In this document: positions 11,938-22,935 of the stretch, in pieces
How the letters are laid out: every line of letters starts with the position of its first letter
Position numbering within the stretch: the first letter of the stretch is position 1
DNA from: Calliopum simillimum
Taxonomy: Eukaryota; Arthropoda; Insecta; Diptera; Lauxaniidae
Direction: 5' to 3'
Assembly: GCA_951812925.1 (NCBI GenBank)
Contig: OX638369.1
Location: 64,866,228 to 64,930,227 of the forward strand
Length of the DNA stretch: 64,000 bases
Program-made: the position numbers and the translations under genes
Notes under the pieces: model-generated
Told to the model about the DNA's origin: nothing
Seen by the model: only the letters and a program-made list of their open reading frames with translations
Databases searched by the model: none

Positions 11938-12170
11938 GCCGTATTCACGATCTTGTTGCAACGTAGCAAATGCAAAATTATTTGAAATTACAAAAACAAA
12001 TTCTATTGATTTTTCAAAAGCAAGAGTCTTGTAAGCAAGACCAAATTTGCAAGACAAAAACGTATTGCACACTTGAATTGCTAGACTCCATTGTGAATGA
12101 TTTTCCTTTTTTCATGCGTGATTGGCAACACAATTTCAAAACTGCTTACTGACATTTGTATTTTTGACAT
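11938..12170 (+). mobile_element. fragment of the CCGTATTCACGATC MITE family
   Basis: Matches the right half of the complete element at 55205-55776 (reverse complement) over about 200 bp. It begins GCCGTATTCACGATC, then TTGCAACGTAGCAAATGC. The other terminus is missing. Confidence 0.7.
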
Positions 12171-12249
12171 TTGTTTTGAAATTTAAAAATTATTGTAAAC
12201 AAATAAATTAAATTTAATTTGCTTATGGTATTCTTTAAGTTCAATTAAG

Positions 12250-12835
12250 GATTCTGCGCCAAAGAAGTTTTAAAAATTATTAGCATTGTTCCCCAAAATG
12301 TTATTCAACTTCAAAAAGTCAGCTTTTTTGAAATTGAATTCATAAATTGGTACAATATATTCAAAGGTGGATGATAAGTATCAAAAACACTAAGGGCATT
12401 GAAGGCGTTATTTACAACAACCTTACTACTATGTGTAGCCAAAACTAAGTCAAGATGTCGTCCGTGATAATTCGTTATACAACTAACTTGTTGTAAACAA
12501 AAATTTGTTGTTGTCGGGTTTTAGGACATGACGCATAATAATATGTGTCATCCTCTGACAAAGTCCATTTAAGGTCAGGCAAATTGAAATCACCTAACAA
12601 TAAAATGTAGTCATTAAGTCAAGTTTTTGAGTAATGTATTCTACGGCCAGTGCAAGACTCTCGTAGAGTTCTATGATACTAGAACATAGGTGTTAAGAAT
12701 ATATAAACTTAACTTGCGAATAATTACCCTTACGCATATTAGTTCAATGTCTGATGCACAGGGAATGCCACACAAAGAACTTGTCAAATGATTTTTTATG
12801 GCTGTTAAGACGGCTCTACCGACTCACTATGGTTT
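12250..12835 (-). pseudogene. endonuclease-domain fragment of a Jockey/CR1-type non-LTR retrotransposon
   Basis: Minus-strand reading gives AVLTAIKNHLTSSLCGIP near 12830-12775, then LLGDFNLPDLKWTLSEDD near 12605-12550. After a frameshift it reads GRHLDLVLATHSSKVVVN. GDFNLP is the signature of the apurinic-type endonuclease domain of non-LTR elements, with the aspartate and asparagine of the catalytic site visible. Several frame breaks. It appears to continue the fragment at 15700-16580, which ends about 20 residues earlier in the same domain; the intervening 2.9 kb would be inserted DNA. Confidence 0.75.
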
Positions 12836-13008
12836 TTTTTGGACTAAAAAGTGCCAAAAAAAAATAATTCACTACAAGGACCCTTTTTTTAAAAAACAAT
12901 CAAATGCAAAATTAAAGGCTATACATTGAGTTATCTGAAAAGATGCCCGCTTTTTCTAGCATTTGATCCACAAATTAGGGACAGATGTCGAAATCTCATA
13001 AATTTTGA

Positions 13009-13830
13009 AAAAAAAAGGTTTTTCTGTTTAAAAATGTTAGTCGCATTAAACGCTGGAGTGATATATGAATAAATTTATATGCATTCAATGAAATCAAGCA
13101 AGAAAAAATTAATTCATTATAAAAATGGGCGGTGCCACGCCCCAAAAACAAATTCCTGATATCTCCGAAACTATTAGACGCAGATAGATAAGACTTGGTA
13201 TGTTTGTAATAGGCACAGAGAGAAATAATATTTATTAGAAAAGTGGGCGGTGCCACGCCCCAAAAATATAAAACACACCATATCTTCGAAACTATTTGAC
13301 CCATGTGGATGAAATTCGGTTTATATACAAAAATCATCAAGACAAATAATGTCTGCTGAAAAAATATGTGGAGCCACGCCCACAGGCAGAGCTACATGAA
13401 TGACCTTGTTTTCTGTAGAACAGAGTTTCAATTAATAAGGATATGTTCATTGTTGGGCGTGGTACCGCCCTTTTTTTCAGCAAATGTTATTTGACTCACT
13501 ACTCTTTATATATATACCGAAATTCATTGCTGTAGCTCAAATAGTTTCGGAGATATGATAAGTTTTATATTTGTAGGGCGTGGCACTGCCCACTTTTTTA
13601 GTGGATATTATTTCTTTACGTGCTTGTTACAAACATACCGAATCTTATCTATCTGCGTCCAACAGTTTCGGAGATATGACGAATATGACAAATTTGTTTA
13701 TGGGGCGTGGCACCGCCCATTTTCCCTTTGAGTTGATTTCATCTTAATTGATTTGATTGAATGCACATAAATTTATTCATATATCACTCCTGCGTTTAAT
13801 GCGACTAACATTTTTAAACAGAAAATCGAA
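13009..13830. mobile_element. palindromic foldback with GGGCGGTGCCACGCCC repeats
   Basis: Left arm 13009-13395 is the inverted complement of right arm 13440-13830 (outer text TTTTTCTGTTTAAAAATGTT / AACATTTTTAAACAGAAAA). Each arm holds three units of about 115 bp, each with the hairpin GGGCGGTGCCACGCCC and a TATCTCCGAAACTATT phrase. No real coding region; the ORFs are arm translations. Confidence 0.8.
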
Positions 13831-14194
13831 AGATCGTCTGTGTGTCTCTTCTAAAAACATTAAAACCATATGGTCAAAATCACAAAAAAGTAAACCAGGG
13901 AACATTTTTTTTTTCAAGATCATGTTTTGTACTATCAAGCGTTAGGAGGTATTTTTATATATGTGGAATAAAGTGGCACTTCCATTGGTTTTTCCAAGTG
14001 AACAATATATACAAAAAAATGGAAAAAATTCAGAGCTCCGGATAAAAGGTAAAAACCGCTAAATTCAATTCGCGCAGTGTTTTATTATATTAAGTTATGT
14101 GAAATTATACCATTATGTAAATAAATTAATAATAAAATATAAAAAAAAATGTTTTGGTAAGCCAATTTTATGGCAATGAAAACAGCCGCAATTT
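13831..14194. other. no gene seen
   Basis: AT-rich filler between the foldback and the CACGTGG repeat cluster; no motif found. Confidence 0.4.
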
Positions 14195-15690
14195 AACTGT
14201 AACGTGGCAGATATAAAAAAGGAAAAAGTTTTTAATGGCACTTTAACCGCGATCTAATTTAACGGCAATTGCATTTCTGACTAACAGACTATGGATACAT
14301 CCTGACTACACTTAAGTTTTAGTAATTTTTAGAAGCCTTATTTCTCTAAAAGACCATAATATATGTGTAACGTGACAGACATTTGTCACAGTAAATTTTA
14401 TGTTTCGTTTTTTGATCTCAATCGCCAATTTGTCGCACAGGGTTGCCTCACCAAGGCTGAAACGAATAAAAATTATAACGAAAAGCTCAAAGAAGATGTA
14501 AAATTTGAGCAATACAAGAAGAAAGAGCTGCTGCCATGCGATCGTATAACTTAATAAGTGAAAAAGTGGGCGTGACATTTATTTAATTTCACCTTTTTTC
14601 CACCCACCGTATGGTATTTATATTCGCCATCCTTCCATTAATTTTGATCAAAATCGCTCGCATAGTTTGTGACATATGTACTAAAATCTAAAACCATGAA
14701 ATCATTAATCCTTTGTATGGCGTTGAAAAAACCCTTTTTTGTAATGGCCTGTATCTCGTAAAAAAGTAATACAACCTAAAAATAGCGTCAGTATGGCTTC
14801 TTGTGAATACAGTTGGCTATCCAAATCCATTGAAAAAAATCAATGATACCATTTTCTGCTTTTGTAATGTAGCTTTAAGTATAACCCAAAACAGTGAGTT
14901 TTTCATTTTTAAGCAAGGATAACTCAGGATCCAGACGTGATAAAAAAAAACCAAACTCAGATTTGTAATTAGCAGATCTAAGTCCATCATAAACGGCTAT
15001 AAAAAACTAGGACGGAAAACCATGGTAGGCCTGAATGGGGGGTAGTGGATTTAAAAAAAATGGACCGTCGCAGATTCTGGCATCATCCTATTTTTAGTAA
15101 CTTGGAGTCCTACCAATAAGAATCTAGGCTCAGATTGCGGTTCTCATATTTCTTATACTCAAGTCGGTCTGGCGCCTAACCTAATGGGAAACTTGGGAAA
15201 AATGAAGCTTAAGGGATGTTTAGCGAAGTAGGCATACATCATTTAATGCTCTTTTTCATTCTGTTTGTTGTTACGAACATTCACAAGGGTATGAATACAT
15301 TTTTTTTGTACAATTTTTCAGACGGTGTAACGTGGCAGATTTTGTATGTCACGTGGCAGAGACAATGTTTTTGCTCTTAAATCATTTCCACATGAGCTTA
15401 AAAGACCATCATGAATGCAGTTCTCTTAACTCATCTTTCATTTCTAACACATAAAAATTTGTGATCAATCGGTTGGGTAGAAGCGCAGAATTTCCGATAA
15501 ATGTATGTGCACCTCTAAAATGACTTCCAAATTTGTGTCACGTGGCAGAGAAGTTTGACTGCTTATAACACGAAACGAAGGAAATGTGTATCTCAAGAAG
15601 CTTATTAATATAAAATTAATAAATCATGAACACTTCACTTATTTAACATAGATATGACCAAAAAACAGCGTACGAATGTCACGTGGCAGA
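14195..15690 (+). repeat. cluster of dispersed GTMACGTGGCAGA motifs in an unidentified insert
   Basis: At least five near-identical copies of TGTMACGTGGCAGA lie at about 14198, 15325, 15345, 15536 and 15677, with a variant at 14366. All are on the plus strand. Each contains or nearly contains the E-box CACGTG. Read as codons they all give C(N/H)VA(D/E). The short ORF at 14363-14554 (YNEKLKEDVKFEQYKKKELL) has the charged repeat style seen in some insect transposon proteins. The segment separates two endonuclease fragments of a non-LTR element, so it is probably an inserted element of unknown type. Confidence 0.45.
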
Positions 15691-15699
15691 CTTTGAGAT

Positions 15700-16580
15700 T
15701 GACCAAATGGTCAAATAATTTTGAGTTAAGTATATTGTTATTTTACCAAGTCTCGGTAAAAACGATAACATCATCAGAAAAATTTTGACTTGCTAAAAAT
15801 ATATCATGCGTCTTTGAATGTAGGCCACTTACATTTTAGTAGTAAAGGGATAGCCGATTTAGTTTTTTGAACTGTCTATTTGAGAATCGAGAAGTCTTCT
15901 TACTTTCTTTGAATTCAGGAATGAAGACATTATCAGCCCATACCTTTGAATTGCAGACGGCAGCAAAATGACAAGAAGCCATCGATATTTTAAAAGAAGC
16001 ATTAGTTGGCTTCTTGCCAAGTTTTCTACAGGAAATATATGAGTCAAGTGCAATGACATAATTTTGTTTTAAAAACTGTGTCAGAAGTATTATTAGGGTG
16101 CATCCGCGAAATTAAAATTGATTTCGATGTAGGCAATGCAGTATCAACAATTTGTGGATTGGTTGATGATGAAGCGGTTGGATGGACACTATTTGGTATA
16201 TTCGACGAAGCTGTAGGATTAGAAGATGAATTGGCTGGAAGGCCAGCGTTGTCAAAATTTTTAGTAAGCTTTCGTCTTGGTTTTCTTTTTAGGTGATTTA
16301 GCTTTCCTGGTATGAGTTGGTACCGACGAGGTAGATGCAATAACCACAGAAGAGGCGGTAATAGTATTATAATGAAGTAAGGTCAATAACAGTCTCGTTA
16401 AGACTTTTTCAATTTGAGGAAAAAATCACTAAAATTATTGATAATATCTCTAAAATTAATATTCAGATTGTTTAACTTTTCCCCAAATTTTTTAATTTTG
16501 TCGAAAAAATTCGACGGGGAGAGGACCCTACAAGATGGGCAACACTATTAATAATCCATTTTTTATACAACAGAAAAAAG
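15700..16580 (-). pseudogene. ORF1 and start of ORF2 of a non-LTR retrotransposon
   Basis: Minus-strand ORF1 remnant. A start region with CCPSC and FFDKIKKFGEKLNNLN lies near 16560-16450. A Ser/Pro/Asn-rich stretch and ILISRMHPNNTSD follow at 16044-16340. The nucleic-acid-binding C-terminal part (ASFKISMASCHFAAVCN, then WADNVFIPEF) is near 15900-16000. ORF2 starts near 15850 with NVSGLHSKTHDIFLA and SDDVIVFTETW, the N-terminus of the non-LTR endonuclease. Multiple frameshifts. The mariner at 16583 lies immediately upstream of ORF1, in the expected 5' UTR. Confidence 0.75.
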
Positions 16581-16612
16581 TATTGGGTGTACTACTTAAA
16601 AACCGGAATTTT

Positions 16613-19125
16613 TGTAACCGTCGCTATACACGAAAGTGTTTGCATGGGGGTGAAGGACGTGGGCGGGACTCTTCTGGCTACGACTAGCAAAATCAGCCTG
16701 TGGGGGGGTTCTTTACCGCCTTACCCATCCGTACTTAGCGATTACGATAAAAAATATAATTTATAAGAATCCCTGATTTGCCTTTATTTAAACAGACGCT
16801 AAAGATGAAAATTAAATGAAGGAAAGCACTGCAAATGAATTTATTTACTGTTAATTGAAATAAACAAAACTATCTGAAAGAAAAGAAACCTAACGAATGA
16901 TAATCGTTTCAGCACAATACATATGCATCTTTGGGTGTTATTGAGATGCACAGTCTCTACCCTCCCAACCATGATTCTTTATGTATTTTATGACAAGAAT
17001 CCCTAGAGCCGACTACCTACGCCACCATACCCACGCGGAAATTAAGAAAAAGATTAACCAATCATTTTACTAAAATTATACTTCAATTACATTTTTATTA
17101 AACATTATGTTGTTTAGATACAAACAAAAAATAAACGTTAAGTTCACAAAATTTTTAATATATATTTTTTTTTTAAGGAAAATCACTATTTCTGATTCAT
17201 AATAGTGTTATTTTATCTTTTATTGGCAACAAGTAGAAATTCAAAATCTCATTATTTGTCTAAACCAAAATTAATAGAAAGTGTTTTCAAATAAATTGCA
17301 TGCGAGTTTGCGAATAAGATGTGCAAGTTAAGTAAGAAAAATACAAAAAAATATCATCAACAAGATCTAACTAAAAAAAAATGTAAACAAACCATTAAAA
17401 TTCACGGCGATGCAGTTAGGAATGCAACGTTATGCAAAATTCAGAAACTCACCACGATCTCTTTTGATATCATGTTATACCATAGCATTACAAAAATGAA
17501 ATGCACCTTTTTCTTTTGGTTTCTTAAAATCTTAAAACCAACTAATAAACATTTTAGAATAACTTTTATACCGACCAAATATACAAAATATTAAAAAATT
17601 ATGCTTTATGACTCACCAAAATCCATCGAGGTAAGATCTTATCTGGATGTAGTGGGTGTTCACGTTGGTTCTGGCTAGAGACTTATTAATAACAATTTAA
17701 TTACTTTACCAATAGATAACCGTGGAATACTTCTTAAAACATTATTTCTTTAACTGAATTTTACATTATGGTTGTCTTGTTTTTGCCCTGATTTTTATTT
17801 TTTTTTTTTTTTTTTTTACGAACTCTAATTTTCTATTTTTTTAGGAGTTTTCTTTTTCACAACACAAAATAATTTTTTTTTTTTCTACTTTAACACATCT
17901 TTTTATGTTTAGCAATTTAAAAAAAAACTTTAGCCTAGCACTTAGATTTAACTTAGATTTTAAGCTTATTTTTACGTTACCTGCACTATGCAAGTATTTT
18001 AACACAAGTTTTTTGTTTTTTAACTTTCGTATTCTTATTTTCAATATTTTTTTTCGTTCTGTTTTTGAGTGTTTTTAATAAACTATAGCAATTCGGATCA
18101 TTTAATACAAGAAATAGAAGTTTTCATTACGTTATGATGGATTTTAAGGGTATTTTTCACTTTCAATTAATTTTTAAATAGCACTAGTTACGATCACTTC
18201 TTGGGTATATAGAAATTTACATATGCCGCATACAAAAAATCGACGATTTTACTAGCAATCTGAATGCTTTGTTTTTAAACTTTTCTCCCGTAGATCACGA
18301 TGATACTACTCTCTAAGGCAGCAAAAGCAATGATTTGTCCCTCGATGCTTGCAGGGGACACCGTTAGGAGTTTTTTTGCAAAGTGCGGGTGGCTTGTGCA
18401 GCACCCCCTACACTCAGCAAACCTAATGTTAAGAGGAAAAATTTTTGTTTTTTTAGATTGGAAGGTTTTGATGAAATAAATTAAGACAAATTTACCTAAT
18501 ATTTTCCTTACGAAGTAAGTTGATGAATTGCAGCTTATTAAGCAGAAATATTCTTCCCATGAATTTAGGTATTAGTGAGGCCAAAATTTTTCGTCTCTAA
18601 TTTTGAAATTTATTCGAAGATTTTAGTCTTTCTTTCCTATACAAAATTTTTATAAATTAAAAGAATTAGATTGTCGTAAAGACGAAACAAATCAAAATCT
18701 TCTTGCATATATATTTTTATATATGTTTCCATATATATGTACGTATGAATATATATACCTGTCTAAATGAAGATTTGTAACACTGATGATACCAACTCGA
18801 AGTCTTCTAGCGGAAAGAAAGACCTCATGCAATTTACAGTATCAAATACCCACTTGTAGCAAAAGAAAATGAAAGATTTAATATGCTCAACCGGATATTT
18901 TAAATTTTTATACGTAGGGTACAATGGTATTAAGCAAAAACAGTGATGCCAAAGTAGAGGTGTACCTTACTTTTTAAATTAAAAATTGGCTAAGATTTTT
19001 TTATGAGTTAGATTATGGCAAGAATAAAATTTGAGAAGATTTTCTTTTTTTAACCCAAAAAAAAACCTTAATATATTTATCCGTATTTCCGCGTAATGAA
19101 ATTAATATTTTCCCTGTTCATTACA
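16613..19125 (-). repeat. 3' LTR (2513 bp)
   Basis: Almost identical to 24976-27471. By eye I see one substitution near 16737 and a 17-bp length difference near 17200. An LTR of 2.5 kb is far longer than the 0.3-0.6 kb typical of the family. It contains poly(T) tracts and shared short ORFs that show no protein motif. The polypurine tract expected just upstream in element orientation is not obvious: the 20 nt beside the LTR read CTGCCCTTTTATCTGGTTT. Confidence 0.92.
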
Positions 19126-19174
19126 AAACCAGATAAAAGGGCAGTTTTTTACTGAAATGTTAGCTGGAGAATTT

Positions 19175-22100
19175 TTATTGCCTTAAATCTTTGGTGTGGT
19201 AAGTTCCTAAAAGTTCACCTCTTAAATCTTCTAACACATAATAACTGTTTCCAACTTTTTGTCTAATGCGAGCTTTTAGAAAAGAAGGACTCAACTTTGC
19301 ATTAAAATTTTTACTAAAGCTACTCTGAGCAAAATTCCTTCTAAAAATTTCTTGGCCCACCTTAAAAGATACTTGTCTAGAGCGAAGATTATATTGTTTT
19401 TCATTCCTTTCATGAGCTATCCTGATGTTTTGCTGAATTTCTTTTCTGAGCAATGCAAGTTTATCCTCAGAAGAAATTTGAATATTTGGTTCTTCTAATA
19501 AATTCAAATTTTTGAGAAGTTTATAATCGTTTGCATGCGTAATCATATTGAAACCATAAAGTGCATGATATGGGGAGACATGAATACTTTGGTGAATAGA
19601 ATTTCTGAGAGCACACGAAATACTTGATAAATAAGTGTCCCACTCACGATGGTCATTTTTTAAGTAAGCTCTAATAGCCGAAATCAAAGAACGATTCACT
19701 CTTTCAGATGCGTTACTCTGTGGGGAATAAACAGCAGTATAAAGATGATTTATACCGAGCTTGGTTAAAAAAGCATTGAAGTCATTTGCTTTAAATTGAC
19801 TTCCGTTATCGGTAATTATTAGCTCTGGAACACCATAGCAATGAAAAATTTCAGTTAACAAAAATTCTTGAATTTTTATGGAAGTAAATTTCCGAAGAGG
19901 GCACAGCCAATGAAATTTGCTAAAATGGTCAACAACAATTAAAAGACCAATATTCCCTTTTTTACTCCTTGGATAAGGACCCAATAAATCTATATATAAA
20001 CGTTGAAACGGACGGACGGAAAAACTCGGATTACCCATTGGTGGACGTAAAATAAAATTTGGAGCTTTGGTGGTCTTACAAATTTCACAGTTTCGGATAT
20101 ACTCACGCACATCTTTGACTAAACCTGGCCAATATAGATTGCGACGAATCAACTCAATGGTCTTAACCATTCCTCCATGGGAAGCAATAACACTATCATG
20201 TGCTCTATTTATCACTTCTTTTCGTAATTTTTGGGGCACCCATAATTTCCATGAGTTTTCTTCCTGTTCAACATTACCACTAGCGTGTTCAGTACGTTTA
20301 TATAAGTATTTATCAGACACTTTTAAATCTGGAAACTTTGATTCATTTTGTAAAAATTTATTTTTAAGGTCTTCATACTCTGAATCGAAAAAATGTTGGG
20401 ATTCAAGATCAATTTCGGGACCAACAAATTCAAGGCACTCAATTTCAGGTTCATACATGCGTGATAAGGCATCAGGGACTATGTGGTCTTTACCTTTGCG
20501 GTGACTTATAGAAAATGTATACCCTTGTAGTTTGAAAGCCCATCTTGCAAGACGACCATTCAAATTTTGTTGACGCATCAACCAAAGTAAACTAGCATGA
20601 TCCGTGATGATTTCGAATTCCTGCATCTCAATGTAACACCTAAACCGTTCAATGGCAATTATGGCAGCTAAGCATTCTCGTTCAGTTACACTATAGTTCC
20701 TTTGGGCAGTATTTAATTTTTTGGACATGAATGCTATTGGTTGTTCTGCACCATCATTAGTCAACTGAACGAGAACCGCGCCAATACCATAGTCGCTGGC
20801 GTCACAATGAAGATAGAATTTTTTCGAAAAGTCAGGATTGACTAAAATAGGAGCAGTAGTTAAACGAGTTTTTAATGTTTCAAATGAAAGTTGTGCCTCC
20901 GAAGTCCAAATAAATTTTTTCTTCGTTGACAACACTTCTGTAATGGGAAATGAGATTTCCGCAAAATTTTCTATGAAACGGCGATACCATCCACAAATCC
21001 CTAAAAATCCACGAACCTGTTTTATTGTTTTTGGAACCGGCCAAGATAAAATGGAGCTTATTTTCTCGGGATCTGTGGAGATACCTCCATTACCAATGAC
21101 GAATCCTAGATATTTAACATTTGTAACACAAAATTTACTTTTTGCTAGATTTAAAGTAAGATTAGCTTTTTTAAATTGTTGCGCCAGTCGAATCAAAATT
21201 GAAAGATGAGTTGAAAAATCTTCCGAAACCAAACAAAGGTCATCCAAATAACCGAATACGCAATGTCGGAGGTCCGCAGGAATTATTTCATCCATTAATC
21301 GAGCCATAGTAGAAGGAGCGTTGCACAAGCCAAATGGCATTGTAACAAACTCATACAGCGGCCTTCCGGGCACTGTGAAAGCGGTCAGTGGCTTCGATTT
21401 TTCCGATAAACCTATCTGCCAATAAGCGTCTTTTAAATCCAATTTGGTTATTATATTTGCTTTGGGTAGCCTCGCGAAAATACCTTCAATATTTGGTAGA
21501 GGGTATGCGTCTTTTTTGGTCACAGAATTCAACTTCCTCGCATCTAAACAAAGCCTCACTTTTCCTGGTTTTACCACTAATCTCATAGGTGAGCTCCACG
21601 GACTATTGCTTGCTTGAATCACACCTAAACTCAACATCCGATCTATCTCTTTAAACATAAGATTTTCTAGTGCAGGACTCACAGGATAGAATCTTTGTTT
21701 AATTGGTTTTGCGGCACCAATGTCAATGTCGTGAGTAATTAGACTGGTTTTGCCAAGGCCTTCTAATTCAAAATTAGGAAACATTGATCTTACAGCCTCT
21801 AATTGCTGTTTTTCTACAAGAGTCAAAGGAAAATTTTCAGATGTATCCGTTTCTGAGGTTGCATGATTTTCAATAGAAATTGAAGAAATTATTCCAGGAG
21901 CTAAGTTGAAAAGTTTCCAAAAATCAATTCCTAAAATTAATTTTTGAGCTATTGAGGGAATGACATATAGAATTATTGACTTTGTTTCGTTTTTGTAAGT
22001 GATATTAGTTTTTAAAAATCCATTAACTTTATGCAAATTGCCATCAGCAGTTTTAACTTGAGATGAAATTTTTTTAAATTCGGGCAAATCTTCGAAATGT

Positions 22101-22690
22101 TTTCTGGCTAAACTTGCACCTATACAACTTATATTTGCGCCAGTGTCTAAAAGACCAAGTTCACAAATATCTAGAAATTTCACTTCAGCGTAATACCGCA
22201 TATCTGAACAATTATTAAAAATGGAAGAAATTAAGAGCTTTTTAGTGCTTTTAATTTTTTTGAAGTATTCTCGTATACGCCTAGTTGATCTTTTCGTTTC
22301 TTTTTTAGTTAATTTTGGATCTTCATTAAAAATTCTTTTTCTTATTTCTAAATAATTTTTTAAACGTTCATGATATGGACGTCTGGGAAAATTAATTAAT
22401 TGCAAATTTTGCGAAGGAATTCTTTTAAATATACTAAATTTAGAAGGTATATTATTAAATTCATTTAATTTTTCAGTATTTAATTCATTTTTCTTTATGC
22501 TAGGTAAAAGATATTCAGAATTATTCGAACTATTTATATTAATTTTTGAGCTAGCCGGTAAATTTATTTGTAAAGGTACTACATTTTGAACATTTACGCA
22601 TTCATTATCGTCTTGATTAGTTGGATTTATTGTTTCGGGAGCATTCTGTTTGAATTCGGATGGAATGCACCCTTCGCCGAGTTTTCCGAT
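19175..22690 (-). CDS. pol: Pol polyprotein (protease, RT, RNase H, integrase)
   Basis: The frame opens after a TAA at 22691-22693 and runs to 19175, about 1,170 codons. It overlaps the nucleocapsid frame by about 62 nt in the -1 register, so it needs no ATG of its own and is expected as a Gag-Pol fusion. Domains in order: protease with LLDTGANISC; reverse transcriptase with MPFGLCNAP and the YLDD box in FGYLDDLCLVSEDF; RNase H with HCDASDYGIGAVL, RECLAAI and TDHASLLWL; integrase with an HHCC zinc site (HGGMVKTIELIRRNLYWPG through CEICK) and the catalytic triad in LYIDLLGP, ITDNGSQF and SNASERVNRS. All key residues are present and no stop interrupts it, so this copy may still make active enzyme. 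No chromodomain or env follows. Confidence 0.93.
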   Translation of the reverse strand: MGKLGEGCIPSEFKQNAPETINPTNQDDNECVNVQNVVPLQINLPASSKININSSNNSEYLLPSIKKNELNTEKLNEFNNIPSKFSIFKRIPSQNLQLINFPRRPYHERLKNYLEIRKRIFNEDPKLTKKETKRSTRRIREYFKKIKSTKKLLISSIFNNCSDMRYYAEVKFLDICELGLLDTGANISCIGASLARKHFEDLPEFKKISSQVKTADGNLHKVNGFLKTNITYKNETKSIILYVIPSIAQKLILGIDFWKLFNLAPGIISSISIENHATSETDTSENFPLTLVEKQQLEAVRSMFPNFELEGLGKTSLITHDIDIGAAKPIKQRFYPVSPALENLMFKEIDRMLSLGVIQASNSPWSSPMRLVVKPGKVRLCLDARKLNSVTKKDAYPLPNIEGIFARLPKANIITKLDLKDAYWQIGLSEKSKPLTAFTVPGRPLYEFVTMPFGLCNAPSTMARLMDEIIPADLRHCVFGYLDDLCLVSEDFSTHLSILIRLAQQFKKANLTLNLAKSKFCVTNVKYLGFVIGNGGISTDPEKISSILSWPVPKTIKQVRGFLGICGWYRRFIENFAEISFPITEVLSTKKKFIWTSEAQLSFETLKTRLTTAPILVNPDFSKKFYLHCDASDYGIGAVLVQLTNDGAEQPIAFMSKKLNTAQRNYSVTERECLAAIIAIERFRCYIEMQEFEIITDHASLLWLMRQQNLNGRLARWAFKLQGYTFSISHRKGKDHIVPDALSRMYEPEIECLEFVGPEIDLESQHFFDSEYEDLKNKFLQNESKFPDLKVSDKYLYKRTEHASGNVEQEENSWKLWVPQKLRKEVINRAHDSVIASHGGMVKTIELIRRNLYWPGLVKDVREYIRNCEICKTTKAPNFILRPPMGNPSFSVRPFQRLYIDLLGPYPRSKKGNIGLLIVVDHFSKFHWLCPLRKFTSIKIQEFLLTEIFHCYGVPELIITDNGSQFKANDFNAFLTKLGINHLYTAVYSPQSNASERVNRSLISAIRAYLKNDHREWDTYLSSISCALRNSIHQSIHVSPYHALYGFNMITHANDYKLLKNLNLLEEPNIQISSEDKLALLRKEIQQNIRIAHERNEKQYNLRSRQVSFKVGQEIFRRNFAQSSFSKNFNAKLSPSFLKARIRQKVGNSYYVLEDLRGELLGTYHTKDLRQ

Positions 22691-22935
22691 TTACGCAAAA
22701 TACATTTGGAGCATTGCGGCTTATATACATTTGGAGTGCCACAACCATAGCAAAATATTTTTCTCTCAGCGAGACAATCCTCCCAATGGTGGCCTTCATC
22801 ACCACAATTCCAGCACTTAAAAATTTTTCCTGTGCCTTGAATTGCAGCAATGGAGATATCAATCTCCGAATTATTAATAGAATCATTTTGAACTTCCTCT
22901 ATTGCAGAAACATTTCTACGAGTAGGAAATTTTGT
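22627..22935 (-). CDS. gag: nucleocapsid end of Gag, in the -1 frame
   Basis: Downstream of the 424-aa gag frame, the -1 register carries a classical zinc knuckle CWNCGDEGHHWEDC and a second Cys cluster CYGCGTPNVYKPQC, ending at TAA 22627-22629. In the older copy (2851-3325) capsid and this segment share one frame. Here an AATTTTCC-type T-run appears to have lost one T near 22930, separating nucleocapsid from capsid. The junction heptamer reads AAATTTC, which happens to fit the X-XXY-YYZ form used for -1 ribosomal slippage. An assembly error in the homopolymer is also possible. Confidence 0.75.
   Translation of the reverse strand, partial: TKFPTRRNVSAIEEVQNDSINNSEIDISIAAIQGTGKIFKCWNCGDEGHHWEDCLAERKIFCYGCGTPNVYKPQCSKCILRKSENSAKGAFHPNSNRMLPKQ

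Noticed and set aside
16078..16296. 72-aa acidic plus-strand ORF
   Set aside because: Antisense to the non-LTR ORF1 remnant, which has better-supported homology.
17319..17594. 91-aa ORF (and identical one at 25664-25939)
   Set aside because: Exact duplication simply reflects identical LTRs; composition is Lys/Thr-rich AT translation with no motif.
20067..21588. Plus-strand ORFs of 66-145 aa
   Set aside because: Shadows antisense to the intact pol gene.
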